Program-made: the position numbers and the translations under genes
Shown: piece after piece, positions 27,495 through 36,568 of the stretch
Numbering within the stretch: position 1 is the stretch's first letter
Layout of the letters: each line of letters opens with the position of its first letter
The notes under the pieces: generated by a model
What the model saw: only the letters and a program-made list of their open reading frames with translations
Database searches by the model: none
What the model was told of the DNA's origin: nothing
Origin: Daejeonella oryzae DSM 19973
GTDB taxonomy: Bacteria > Bacteroidota > Bacteroidia > Sphingobacteriales > Sphingobacteriaceae
NCBI RefSeq assembly: GCF_000422945.1
Contig: NZ_AUHA01000002.1
Location: 620,001 to 684,000, forward strand
Direction: 5' to 3'
DNA length: 64,000 nt

Positions 27495-29108
27495 CTATTG
27501 CAGGAATTCTTTTAACGTTTCAATGGTATCCGCGTCTTCAATCTTTTTGTCCTGACGCCAGCGCATGATCCGGGGAAAGCGAAGTGCCACACCTGATTTA
27601 TGACGGCTGGATTTATTAATTCCTTCAAAGCCGATTTCAAAAACCAAATGAGGCTTAACGGTTCTAACAGGCCCAAATTTTTCAAGCGTATTTCGTTTTA
27701 CAAAATGATCAACCTGGTTTATTTCCTTATCGGTTAAACCCGAATAGGCCTTGGCAAAAGGCACCAGTTTATCCTGATCCCATACCGCAAAAGTATAATC
27801 AGTATATAGGTCTGCCCGTCGTCCATGGCCCTTTTGGGCGTAAATCATAACTGCATCAATCGATAAAGGATCAACTTTCCACTTCCACCAATCGCCACGT
27901 TTACGCCCCACCAAATATGGCGAGTCGAGTTTCTTTAACATGAACCCTTCTGCATATTCTTCGCGGGAGCGCTTTCTCATTTCAAATAACTCATCCCAGG
28001 AATTGAAATTAACAACAGGCGATAGCCTGAAAATATGCTGATGGCTGCTATTTTTTTGCAGTAACTCCAATTTAGCTCTTCGCTCTTTCATGGGTAAATG
28101 CCTTATATCTTCGCCTTCAAACTCCAGGCAATCATAGGCTATGAATGCCATAGGACTTTCGGCCAGGATCTTTTTTGTGAGATTTTTACGTCCGATTCTT
28201 GTTTGCAGCACACTAAATGGCAAGGGACAATTATCCGCAAAGCAAATTGCTTCCCCATCCAGAACGGTGCCTTCGGGTAATTCTGATAAGAAGGGATGCA
28301 ACTCCGGAAATTTATCAGTCGCTAAATCCTCACCCCGGCTCCATATAAAAATCTCACCCTTTCGCTGAATTGCCTGCGCCCTGATTCCATCCCATTTCCA
28401 CTCAGCCTGCCAGTCTTCAGTATTGCCAAGGGCACTATTAATTTCTTTAGCCGTTTTTGATTGGGAGGAGGTTTCTTGTATCGCGTAAGCAAGATAAAAA
28501 GGATAGGGCCTGGAAATATCTTCAGAACCATCCGTCTCCTGAATTAATTGGGAATAGCTGAATGTTGCAGGATCCCAGTTTCCCATAATGCGATGCGTTA
28601 AAACCTGAGTTTCAAGTCCTGAAATTTCGGAAAGCGCCTTTATGATGAGACTTTGAGATACACCTACTCTGAAACTGCCAGTTAAAATCTTGTTAAAAAC
28701 AAAGCGCTCCTGCTGATCCATAGATTGCCAGGCAGAAATCAGCCATGCTTTTTTCTCTGCCTCTGACAAAGGGCTCAACGCATTAATTTCTGCAATCCAA
28801 TCGCTTAATGATTTATCCTGAGTTTCAATAGCCTGAGGCAAAAGCAAGGCAATGGTTTCTCCCAGATCGCCAACAACCTGATAACTTTCTTCAAAAAGCC
28901 AGGCGGGTATTCCTGCCATTTCCATGGCCCAGTTTTTTACCAAAGTTGAATTAATCTGACGTTTAGGTTTTCTGCCGGTAAATAAGGCCAGTGTCTGAAT
29001 TTTATCTTCATCAGCAACACTGACAAAATATTCTTTTAGAATCTGAACCTTTTGGGTGGTTTTATTAGTTTCATCCAGAGAGCTGAAAAGTTGGGCGAAA
29101 ATTCTCAT
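27495..29108 (-). CDS. ATP-dependent DNA ligase (repair-associated)
   Basis: A 537-residue ligase with an N-terminal DNA-binding domain (about 1-200). The nucleotidyltransferase domain has its adenylation lysine in EWKWDGIRAQ, motif III-like GTVLDGEAI, motif IV and the MLKKLDSPY segment. An OB-fold follows. It seals nicks using ATP and is distinct from the essential NAD-dependent LigA. Its ATG overlaps the exonuclease stop by four bases. Confidence 0.94.
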   Translation of the reverse strand: MRIFAQLFSSLDETNKTTQKVQILKEYFVSVADEDKIQTLALFTGRKPKRQINSTLVKNWAMEMAGIPAWLFEESYQVVGDLGETIALLLPQAIETQDKSLSDWIAEINALSPLSEAEKKAWLISAWQSMDQQERFVFNKILTGSFRVGVSQSLIIKALSEISGLETQVLTHRIMGNWDPATFSYSQLIQETDGSEDISRPYPFYLAYAIQETSSQSKTAKEINSALGNTEDWQAEWKWDGIRAQAIQRKGEIFIWSRGEDLATDKFPELHPFLSELPEGTVLDGEAICFADNCPLPFSVLQTRIGRKNLTKKILAESPMAFIAYDCLEFEGEDIRHLPMKERRAKLELLQKNSSHQHIFRLSPVVNFNSWDELFEMRKRSREEYAEGFMLKKLDSPYLVGRKRGDWWKWKVDPLSIDAVMIYAQKGHGRRADLYTDYTFAVWDQDKLVPFAKAYSGLTDKEINQVDHFVKRNTLEKFGPVRTVKPHLVFEIGFEGINKSSRHKSGVALRFPRIMRWRQDKKIEDADTIETLKEFLQ

Positions 29109-30250
29109 AATGCGCCTCCTGCCTTTTTTGCTTTTTTAAGAGCAATAGATTTTTCGGAATCTGATAATACTTTTTGAGGAGTGCTATCCTCCTCAGGCTT
29201 CTCTATTACTTCGCCATCCTGATTAACCAATTTTACAGGATCTTCATCCAGCTCGTTAGCTTCATCACCTCCATACAAGGTGTGCGCCTCGTGCGCATCG
29301 TAACCTATTTCTGAAAGATAACGTGAAAATGAGGCGGTATAACCATGGGTAAGATAAACAGTTTCGCATTCTGTAGCCTTAATCGCGGATATCAGGCCAT
29401 CCCAATCGGCATGATCTGATAATACAAAACCTCTGTCGGCAGCACGGCGCCGTTTTGCACCACGCAAAGCCATCCATCCCGAACAATAACCAAAGCTATA
29501 AGGATAAAATTTACGCATCCATGGAGTTCCAACAGACGAAGGTGGACAAAGGATCAAACCTTTGCGCATTTCCTCCCGGTTGGTTTCGGGAGTTACACGA
29601 ATAGTTGGATTTAGCTGCACACCGTTTCTTCTTAAAGCCTCGTTGGTATTTTCAATAACACCATGCGTATACACATTTCCGATTGACATATCCAGTCCCT
29701 GCAAAATGCGCTGCGCTTTGCCTAAAGAGTAGCCCACCAGCACTGTGGTTTTACCTTCTTCCAAATTTTGCCTCCACCATTTATTCATTTCCTCATAAAT
29801 AAACTCCTGTGATTTCCATTTGTAAACGGGCATGCCAAATGTACATTCAGAAATAAATGAATGGCATTTTACAGGTTCAAATGCTTCGCAAATTCCATCA
29901 TCTTCGACCTTATAATCTCCTGAAACAACCCAAATTTCTCCTTTATATTCTATTCTTACCTGTGCTGATCCAATAATGTGCCCGGCCGGATGAAAAGAAA
30001 TCTGAACGCCATTGCGGATACATGTCTGACCATAATCCATAGTTTCGAGGTTTATATCTCCTAAACGATATTTTAAAACTTCCCGCGAAAGCGTATGAGA
30101 GAGATAATGACTATGTCCCCATTTGGCGTGATCTGAATGAGCATGTGTAATAATGGCATCTTTTACAGGTCGCCACGGATCAATGTAAAAATTTCCCGCT
30201 GCGCAATAGATCCCATTATCGTTAAATTCTAAGAGAGGTTTAGAAAGCAT
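29105..30250 (-). CDS. Ligase-associated DNA damage response exonuclease (MBL fold)
   Basis: A 381-residue metallo-beta-lactamase-fold nuclease related to SNM1/CPSF-73. The metal site HAHSDHAKWG lies near residue 37. Further ligands appear in FHPAGHIIGSAQ, SGDYK and LSDHADW. Family knowledge places it with the ligase and helicase in a DNA repair set. It is the first gene of the three and is followed by a charged C-terminal tail. Substrate polarity cannot be read from sequence. Confidence 0.92.
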   Translation of the reverse strand: MLSKPLLEFNDNGIYCAAGNFYIDPWRPVKDAIITHAHSDHAKWGHSHYLSHTLSREVLKYRLGDINLETMDYGQTCIRNGVQISFHPAGHIIGSAQVRIEYKGEIWVVSGDYKVEDDGICEAFEPVKCHSFISECTFGMPVYKWKSQEFIYEEMNKWWRQNLEEGKTTVLVGYSLGKAQRILQGLDMSIGNVYTHGVIENTNEALRRNGVQLNPTIRVTPETNREEMRKGLILCPPSSVGTPWMRKFYPYSFGYCSGWMALRGAKRRRAADRGFVLSDHADWDGLISAIKATECETVYLTHGYTASFSRYLSEIGYDAHEAHTLYGGDEANELDEDPVKLVNQDGEVIEKPEEDSTPQKVLSDSEKSIALKKAKKAGGAL

Positions 30251-30286
30251 ACCAGTTGAACCAAATACCGATAAATTGGTTTCAGC

Positions 30287-30314
30287 AAAAACCCCGGTTT
30301 TGGCCGGGGTTTTT
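30287..30314 (-). terminator. Intrinsic terminator of the tail-specific protease gene
   Basis: AAAAACCCCGG (30287-30297) and CCGGGGTTTTT (30304-30314) with a 6-base loop, directly after the protease stop codon at 30319. Flanking A and T runs make it functional on either strand. Confidence 0.92.
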
Positions 30315-30318
30315 AATT

Positions 30319-32460
30319 TTAATTTTTCAACTGAATAAAATCGGCTATAATGCGGAGACTGGCATCCTGAACAAAATCACTTTCTTCCTTTGGTTTTGTT
30401 TCTCCTTTTTTGAGAGGAGCCAAACCGCGGGCAATCCGAATCTGATTTTCACGGGCGAGGTTTTTAGCTTCCTGGTCTTCACGCTCTTTCTTCAATTTTG
30501 CTTCATTTAAAGTAATTGAAGTTTCTGAATCACGCTTTCCGAATTGAATAATATCTTCTTTTAAGAATTTATATTCGGGAGAGGTTTGCATACGTTGCTC
30601 GTGATTTACTAATAACTGTTTTTTAATAGCCGTAAGATCTCTAACCTGTACATATTTGCTTGGCGGGATTGTATCCCATGGCAATGCAGAAGGTTCTGAG
30701 CTTTCTCCATATTTATCTGATGGGAAAACCATTGGGAACTGGATATCCGGCATTACTCCTTTATGTTGCGTACTGCTTCCGTTAATCCGGTAGAACTTGG
30801 CCATTGTTAAGTTAATCTGCCCAAACTGAGGTGCCGCATCACTTACCGGTGCAATAACACCTGTTTCGTTGGTTTTATTGGCAGCTAATAATCTTAACTT
30901 CTCGGCAGGACCAATTACCCTTGACATATCAATTCCCTGTTGAACCGTTCCTTTACCATAGGTTTGAGTTCCCATAATAATACCTCGACCGTAATCCTGG
31001 ATTGCTCCGGCGAAAATTTCGGAAGCCGATGCACTGAAACGATCCACCATGACTCCCATTGGACCATCCCAGGCAATGGAAGGATCAGAATCTTCATCCA
31101 CATCAATACGATTGCGGGCATCGCGAACCTGAACTACAGGACCGGTTTTAATAAATAAACCAGTTAAGCTGATTGCTTCGGGCAATGAACCACCACCATT
31201 ACTTCGAAGGTCGATCACAATACCATCTACTTTCTGCTGCTTTAATGTATCAATAAGCAAACGAACATCACGGGTAGTGCTTTTATAATTTTTGTCACCT
31301 GATTGCATCGCTTTAAAATCTGCATAAAAGGCAGGAATCTGGATAACTCCGATTTTATAGGATTTGCCGTCTGCGGTAACCGTTTTAATGGTTTTCTTAG
31401 CCGACTGATCTTCCAATACCACTTTATCACGAACCAATTCTACAATCCGTGGAGTTGCAGAAAGTTCCTGACCGGCCGGTATAATTTTAAGCCTTACAAC
31501 TGTTCCTTTCGGGCCTTTAATTTTACTGACCGTAACATCAATTCTCCAGCCTACCACATCCACAAATTCGCCATTTTTACCCTGAGCAACGCCTACAATC
31601 CGGTCATTTACACTCAATGTTTTAGCTTTAAATGCAGGACCGCCCGGAATAATCTCCATCACTTTTACAACTTCATTATCAACCTGCAAACGAGCACCAA
31701 TACCTTCAAATGTTCTGGCTAATTCCTCATTAAATTCCTGAGCCTTGTTAGGTACAAAATAATTTGTGTGCGGATCAACAGCTTCGGTAAATGCGTTCAT
31801 TATAGTTTGAAACACATCCTGATTATTGATTTTAGAGGATTGCGATAATAAATTTTCATATCGCTGCTTAAGTGTTTTAACGTTTTTAGCATCCTCTGTA
31901 CCTGCTATCTTAAGATTAAGCAGCTCATATTTAACGCGTTTATTCCACAGATCAAGTGCTTCTTTTTCTGTTGCAAACCAGGGAAGTTTTTCACGGTCAT
32001 AAGTGTATTGATCGTCTTGTGAGAATTCAAACTTATTGCCGATTTGAGAAAGTGCATATTTTAACCGGTCTGTATATCTTTTTTGATAAACATTGAAAAT
32101 ATAAAACGGAGCGCTTAAATCCCCTTCACGCAGATCGTCATCCAGTTTATTTCTGAATTTTTCGAACTCTGTGATATCGCTCTGCAAAAAATAAGCTTTG
32201 CCCGGATCTAATGCTTTTAAATACCGGTCAAAAACATCTGACGAAAAAGAATCATTGATAGTTACTTTTTTATAATGATAATTCTCAATAAGGTTAACCA
32301 GTTCTTTTGCTACTATAGATTGCTGGATATCCGGTTTCAAGTTTGGAGAACCTTCAACTTCGGTAGATACACGAGGCTCGGCTTTGCAGGAAAGGGCTGC
32401 AACCAGAAATAAAGCCAGATATACTTTCTTTAACATTTCTCTAAAAGATTTTAAACTCAT
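30319..32460 (-). CDS. prc: Carboxy-terminal processing peptidase (tail-specific protease, S41)
   Basis: A 713-residue protease of the Prc/Tsp group. A signal peptide ending in VAALSCKAE suggests a lipoprotein. An N-terminal helical DUF3340-like region (about 40-240) is followed by a PDZ domain (about 255-340, FEGIGARLQVDNEVVKVMEI) and the S41 catalytic domain. The catalytic serine is in DRFSASASEIFAGA and the lysine in GTQTYGKGTVQQ. It degrades or trims envelope proteins from the C-terminus. A structured region precedes it (32508-32573). Confidence 0.93.
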   Translation of the reverse strand: MSLKSFREMLKKVYLALFLVAALSCKAEPRVSTEVEGSPNLKPDIQQSIVAKELVNLIENYHYKKVTINDSFSSDVFDRYLKALDPGKAYFLQSDITEFEKFRNKLDDDLREGDLSAPFYIFNVYQKRYTDRLKYALSQIGNKFEFSQDDQYTYDREKLPWFATEKEALDLWNKRVKYELLNLKIAGTEDAKNVKTLKQRYENLLSQSSKINNQDVFQTIMNAFTEAVDPHTNYFVPNKAQEFNEELARTFEGIGARLQVDNEVVKVMEIIPGGPAFKAKTLSVNDRIVGVAQGKNGEFVDVVGWRIDVTVSKIKGPKGTVVRLKIIPAGQELSATPRIVELVRDKVVLEDQSAKKTIKTVTADGKSYKIGVIQIPAFYADFKAMQSGDKNYKSTTRDVRLLIDTLKQQKVDGIVIDLRSNGGGSLPEAISLTGLFIKTGPVVQVRDARNRIDVDEDSDPSIAWDGPMGVMVDRFSASASEIFAGAIQDYGRGIIMGTQTYGKGTVQQGIDMSRVIGPAEKLRLLAANKTNETGVIAPVSDAAPQFGQINLTMAKFYRINGSSTQHKGVMPDIQFPMVFPSDKYGESSEPSALPWDTIPPSKYVQVRDLTAIKKQLLVNHEQRMQTSPEYKFLKEDIIQFGKRDSETSITLNEAKLKKEREDQEAKNLARENQIRIARGLAPLKKGETKPKEESDFVQDASLRIIADFIQLKN

Positions 32461-32507
32461 TTGTAATAGTATCGTATCTAAATTAATACCAGAATTCTAA
32501 AGTAAAT

Positions 32508-32573
32508 AAAAAAGAGGCGAAATATGTGTTGCCTCCCTGTAACATATTTATACGAGTATAAGCTTACAGTAAG
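32508..32573 (-). promoter_or_regulatory. Candidate terminator/antiterminator switch upstream of the protease gene
   Basis: On the minus strand GAGGC (32535-32531) pairs with GCCTC (32518-32514) followed by six T, a terminator. An alternative stem AAATATGT (32549-32542) with ACATATTT (32527-32520) encloses the first terminator arm and, with only one base left between arms, should exclude it. Just upstream lie CTTAC-A-GTAAG (32563-32573) and TATAC-GA-GTATA (32549-32560) inverted repeats. Either attenuates the protease gene or ends a small RNA. Confidence 0.35.
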
Positions 32574-32855
32574 TTCCCCGAAGTTCATTTAAACACCGGC
32601 AATAATGAAAATATTCATTTATAAAACTGATTAATCTTCATTTAATTACAATAACCGTAGTTTTTGACATAAAGGTGTTAAAGCCGTTTAAATAAAGGAC
32701 AATCAAAATTACCTTCCTAAAACATAATTGCTTAGGGGATTTTACCATCTCATAATCCAATTACAACATTTTAACAATATTAATTATGTCTGACGATATG
32801 GCGTAACAATAAAAAAACTAAAAGAACCGTCTTGAATATCAGCCTTTAAAATAAA

Positions 32856-32882
32856 AAAACCACCCCGGTGATGGGTGGTTTT
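32856..32882 (-). terminator. Intrinsic terminator of the OmpA-family gene
   Basis: AAAACCACCC (32856-32865) and GGGTGGTTTT (32873-32882) with a 7-base loop. On the minus strand it follows the OmpA gene stop by about 50 bases and ends in a T run. Confidence 0.85.
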
Positions 32883-32930
32883 GTGATATAAATATTCAAA
32901 TGTTAAGGGATGAATATTATCTATATTTTA

Positions 32931-33605
32931 TTATTGAGCTTTAGCTTCTTCTTTCAATCTATCATTTGCAACAATTACAATCTCTACACGACGGTTTTGT
33001 GCTTTACCAGCTTCCGTAGTATTATCTGCAATAGGCTCTGATTCACCACGACCCTGAGTAGTTAAACGTGAAGAAGAAATTCCCTGAGCTACAGTGTAAG
33101 ATTTTACAGCATCTGCACGACGCACAGATAAACTTTTATTATAAGCATCAGTTCCTGTAGCATCAGTATGTCCAATAATCAGAATATTTGTTTCTGAGTT
33201 ATTTTTCATAGAAGTTGCTAAAGATTCGATATTGCTTTTCGCATTTGCTTTAAGCTGAGATTGATTCACGTCAAATAAAATTCCTGAATCAAATTTCACG
33301 ATGATACCTTCACCCTCACGGATAACTTCTGCATTTGGTACGGTTTGTTTAATTTCTTCAGCCTGCTGATCCATTCTGCGCCCTATATAAGCACCTGCTG
33401 ATCCACCAATTGCACCACCAATAATTGCTCCTACAGCTGTATTACCTGCTTTTTTACCAATTATTGCACCGATTGTTCCGCCTGCTGCTGCTCCAATACC
33501 TGCACCTTTTTGAGTTTTAGTTAATGAGCTACAACCGCTTATTAGAAATGCTGAAGTTGCGACCGCTATCGTAAACGTAGCTATTTTGTTTCTTGAAATT
33601 TTCAT
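32931..33605 (-). CDS. OmpA-family lipoprotein with glycine zipper
   Basis: A 224-residue outer-membrane lipoprotein. The signal ends at FLISGCSS (Cys near residue 25). A glycine-zipper segment (about 33-80, GAGIGAAAGGTIGAIIG and AIIGGAIGGSAGAYIG) is followed by a peptidoglycan-binding OmpA C-terminal domain (about 105-215). The conserved IIGHTDATGTDAYN and LSVRRADAVK segments and the final NRRVEIVI are present. The arrangement resembles E. coli YiaD. It likely anchors the outer membrane to peptidoglycan. Confidence 0.92.
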   Translation of the reverse strand: MKISRNKIATFTIAVATSAFLISGCSSLTKTQKGAGIGAAAGGTIGAIIGKKAGNTAVGAIIGGAIGGSAGAYIGRRMDQQAEEIKQTVPNAEVIREGEGIIVKFDSGILFDVNQSQLKANAKSNIESLATSMKNNSETNILIIGHTDATGTDAYNKSLSVRRADAVKSYTVAQGISSSRLTTQGRGESEPIADNTTEAGKAQNRRVEIVIVANDRLKEEAKAQ

Positions 33606-33696
33606 CTTTGTATAAGTTTAATCTGTTAACACTAATTCAAACTCAATGCCAACTTTGAATTTGTTTCACCAGAACGTAAATTATATAACATAGTGT

Positions 33697-34551
33697 ATGA
33701 TTAATAATAAAGCCGTAAGTATTTTAGGCTGTGGATGGCTTGGTTTAGAACTGGCTAAGGTTTTTAACAAATATGGCTTTGAAGTTAAAGGCTCTACAAC
33801 CAATTCGAATAAACTGCCCATTTTGGAATCTCAATGTATTGCCCCCTTTTTAGTACATTTTACAGAAAAGGAAATTTTCATTCCGCAGGAATTTCTCGAT
33901 TCGGATACATTAATAATTTCTATCCCTCCCGGGAGAAACAGTCCTAATGGAAATGTTGCTTATCAAAATATGGCAGACACACTTATAAAGGTGTTACCTT
34001 CGAGCAGAGTTGGTAAGATAATTCTAATAAGTTCTACTTCAGTTTATGGAGATCCGAATAAAATTGTAAGCGAATCTGACGTTGCCATTCCGGATACTGA
34101 ATCTGGAAAATTACTTTTAAAAGTAGAGAACCAATTTCTTCAATTAAAAGATAAAGAAATTATTGTAGTCAGGCCCGGTGGCTTAATTAGCGAAGACCGA
34201 TATCCGGGAAGATTTTTTTCAGGAAAAAAAAATATAGAAAACGGACTTACACCCGTTAACCTGATTCATAAGGCTGATATTACCCAAATTGTATTCGAAT
34301 TGTGTAAATCAAATCATGCATCCGGAATTTACAACGCCGTTGCTCCCCAGCATCCAGTAAAAAAAGATTTTTACACACTTGCCTCAAGTAAGTCCGGTTT
34401 AATTCCTGCTGAATTTTTGCAAGAAAAGACTACCTGGAAGATTGTTTCAGGTAAGCGCTTAGATGAAGAGTTAAATTACCAATTTATTTACCCGGATCTG
34501 ATGGCCTGGCTTACTGATTACCTTAACAAATTGAAAGAAGAAGATATTTAA
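33697..34551 (+). CDS. NAD(P)-dependent epimerase/dehydratase-like protein (YeeZ type)
   Basis: A 284-residue Rossmann-fold protein. It starts with the nucleotide-binding motif SILGCGWLGLELAKVF, the unusual GCGWLG form typical of YeeZ-like extended SDRs. ISSTSVYGD carries the conserved serine and tyrosine region. It lacks a close operon partner and converges with an SDR gene 13 bases away. The substrate is unknown. Confidence 0.8.
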   Translation: MINNKAVSILGCGWLGLELAKVFNKYGFEVKGSTTNSNKLPILESQCIAPFLVHFTEKEIFIPQEFLDSDTLIISIPPGRNSPNGNVAYQNMADTLIKVLPSSRVGKIILISSTSVYGDPNKIVSESDVAIPDTESGKLLLKVENQFLQLKDKEIIVVRPGGLISEDRYPGRFFSGKKNIENGLTPVNLIHKADITQIVFELCKSNHASGIYNAVAPQHPVKKDFYTLASSKSGLIPAEFLQEKTTWKIVSGKRLDEELNYQFIYPDLMAWLTDYLNKLKEEDI

Positions 34552-34563
34552 CGCAACAACTGC

Positions 34564-35349
34564 TTACAAACTTGGCGTTCTGCCACCGTCAACAGGTAAA
34601 TTTATTCCATTAATGTATGCAGCAGCCGGACTTGCTAAAAATGCAATTGCTGCTGCAACTTCTTCTGCTTCTCCTATTCGTTTTGCCGGAATACTTTCAA
34701 TCATCTGTTGTTTTATCTGCTCATAGTTAAGGTCTTCATTTTCGGCCCGGCTATTTATAAGTGATTCGAGCCTGGCCGTCATCGTAAAGCCTGGCAAAAC
34801 GTTGTTAACAGTAATCCCGAAAGGTGCCAACTCTGTTGCCAATGTTTTTGCCCAGCTGGCAACTGCTCCCCGTATGGTATTGGACACGCCCAAACCGGCA
34901 AGTGGTGTTTTAACCGAAGTGGAAATAATATTAATAATACGACCAAAGCCCTGCCTTTTCATTGCCGGAGTTACAGCCTGCACCAGAATCTGATTGCAAA
35001 TTAAATGGCTGATAAATGCCTTTGTAAATTCCTCTATTTTAGCATCAATTGCCTTACCTGCGGCCGGGCCGCCTGTATTATTAATCAGAATATCAATCGC
35101 GTGATCTTTTAGATAGTCATCAAGAACCATTTTTAGCTGTTCGGGATAATTAAAATCTGTAATAAGATAATGATGTGATTCTGTGTCATCTGCAGGCAGA
35201 TGTTCTACAACCGCCTTCAGAGATTCTTCATTTCGGGCTACAAGGGTAATACTTGCACCTAATAATGCCAGTTCCATTGCAGCAGCCCGGCCAATTCCCT
35301 GACTGCTTCCGCAAACCAGAGCTCGTTTACCTGTCAGATCTAAATTCAT
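34564..35349 (-). CDS. SDR-family protein with non-canonical active site
   Basis: A 261-residue classical-type short-chain dehydrogenase. The cofactor motif GSSQGIG is at residues 14-20, NNTGGPA near 90, and the typical C-terminal GITVNNVLPGFTMT is intact. The active-site serine is in IISTS (Ser143), but the expected YxxxK is replaced by S156-N-T-I-R160, so both the catalytic tyrosine and lysine are missing. This matches an atypical SDR subgroup rather than a sequencing error, because the surrounding fold is intact. It may use other chemistry or act as a binding protein. Confidence 0.85.
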   Translation of the reverse strand: MNLDLTGKRALVCGSSQGIGRAAAMELALLGASITLVARNEESLKAVVEHLPADDTESHHYLITDFNYPEQLKMVLDDYLKDHAIDILINNTGGPAAGKAIDAKIEEFTKAFISHLICNQILVQAVTPAMKRQGFGRIINIISTSVKTPLAGLGVSNTIRGAVASWAKTLATELAPFGITVNNVLPGFTMTARLESLINSRAENEDLNYEQIKQQMIESIPAKRIGEAEEVAAAIAFLASPAAAYINGINLPVDGGRTPSL

Positions 35350-35380
35350 AGCTTATTTTTAAAAGAAAATAAATAGCAGC

Positions 35381-36082
35381 TTATTGTAAAACCGAAAAGT
35401 ATTCCTCCAGTTCTAGAAGTGTGTTTTGATTGGTCTCAATATCTTTAATAATCATGCCTTTCTCCATTAATAAAATCCGTTCGCAAACGTCTGTTACATG
35501 ATTTAAATCATGACTGGATATTATGGTAGTTAAATGCTTTTCGCGATTAATATCGCGGATCATATTTTTAAGCCTGATCTGTGTGCTGGGATCGATATTG
35601 GCAAAAGGTTCATCAAGCATCAGCACTTCGGGGTTTTGCAACAAACAGGACGCTACACCAACTTTGCATTGATTTCCTTTAGACAAATCTCGAATGTATT
35701 TTCCCCGATTAAGAATTTCTCCGTTAAAAAAATCAGTAAATTTTATTAATTCGCTGTCAATATGAGCCTTGCTTAAATCATGCAAACCACCGGTAAAATA
35801 AAAGTATTCCTCTGGAGTAAGGTAATCAATCAGAAAACCTTCGTCGAGAAAAGAAGCCGTATAATCTTTCCATGAATCAGAATTAGCGACATTCTGATCT
35901 TTTGATAAAACCTCCCCTTTTTCAGGCCTGATCAAATCAAGCATCATTCTGAATAAAGTAGTTTTTCCTGCGCCATTATTGCCTATCAATCCTACAGTTT
36001 CTCCCTGTCTGATATTCAGCTCCGGAATGTTCACTACAACAACTCCGTTGTATATTTTTTGCAAGCTTTGAATTTGAATCAT
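35381..36082 (-). CDS. ABC transporter ATP-binding protein
   Basis: A 233-residue ABC ATPase. Walker A GNNGAGKTT (about residue 36), signature LSKGNQCKVGVA (variant of LSGGQ), Walker B EVLMLDEPFANID and H-loop IISSHDLNHV are present. It is the third gene after the DUF5687 permease and the DUF1569 gene. The permease lacks its own ATPase, so this should be its motor subunit, probably in an exporter. The substrate is unknown. Confidence 0.9.
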   Translation of the reverse strand: MIQIQSLQKIYNGVVVVNIPELNIRQGETVGLIGNNGAGKTTLFRMMLDLIRPEKGEVLSKDQNVANSDSWKDYTASFLDEGFLIDYLTPEEYFYFTGGLHDLSKAHIDSELIKFTDFFNGEILNRGKYIRDLSKGNQCKVGVASCLLQNPEVLMLDEPFANIDPSTQIRLKNMIRDINREKHLTTIISSHDLNHVTDVCERILLMEKGMIIKDIETNQNTLLELEEYFSVLQ

Positions 36083-36091
36083 GTTAATAGT

Positions 36092-36544
36092 CTAAACTCC
36101 AAATTGTGATAAATGATGATCAAGATGTTTGTAAAGCATATTATTCCATTCCTGTTTAGATAAAACTCCGAATGAATGAGATTCTTTACCATCAAAATAG
36201 GTTTCTCCCAAATGCTGGGTTTTATTGATGTAATTTATTAAACGACTTTTCTCTGTTGCGAAGTCTTTATCGTCTTTTACCAGAAATACCGGAGCAGTTT
36301 GCAGATTATGTTTGTAAGGTTTATCACTAACCACCTTATCTTTTACAAGCAGTTTTAAAATCAATTTCATTAAAAAATTAGGTTTCGGATGCTTATTCTC
36401 ATAAATAAGTTCATACGAAACATTGCAATGAGCAAGCATCTGTGACACGCTCATTTTCCCCCAATGCGCTACTGAATCCGGACTTAGTTTATCAATTCGA
36501 TTTAACAGATCCTGGGTATCGGCAGAGTTAAATACACTTTTCAT
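36092..36544 (-). CDS. DUF1569 (DinB-like) protein
   Basis: A 150-residue protein of the DUF1569/DinB-like four-helix group. AHWGKMSVSQMLAHCNVSYE near the N-terminus and HLDHHLSQFG at the C-terminus supply histidines at the places where DinB-like proteins bind metal. These enzymes are thiol-dependent transferases or unknown. It is embedded between an ABC permease gene and its ATPase gene with 24 and 9 base gaps, so it is very likely cotranscribed with them. Confidence 0.82.
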   Translation of the reverse strand: MKSVFNSADTQDLLNRIDKLSPDSVAHWGKMSVSQMLAHCNVSYELIYENKHPKPNFLMKLILKLLVKDKVVSDKPYKHNLQTAPVFLVKDDKDFATEKSRLINYINKTQHLGETYFDGKESHSFGVLSKQEWNNMLYKHLDHHLSQFGV

Positions 36545-36568
36545 GTTTTATAAATTTACGGCTTAACC

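Larger units (their letters stand above)
32461..32930. other. 470-base intergenic region
   Basis: No convincing protein gene. From right to left on the minus strand it holds the terminator of the OmpA gene, a TAnnTTTG match (TAATTTTG, 32711-32704), two small perfect inverted repeats, a terminator-like hairpin at 32508-32535 and then about 50 bases to the protease ATG. A minus-strand leader or small RNA of about 190 nt between 32697 and 32508 is possible. The rest is AT-rich without visible structure. Confidence 0.5.
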
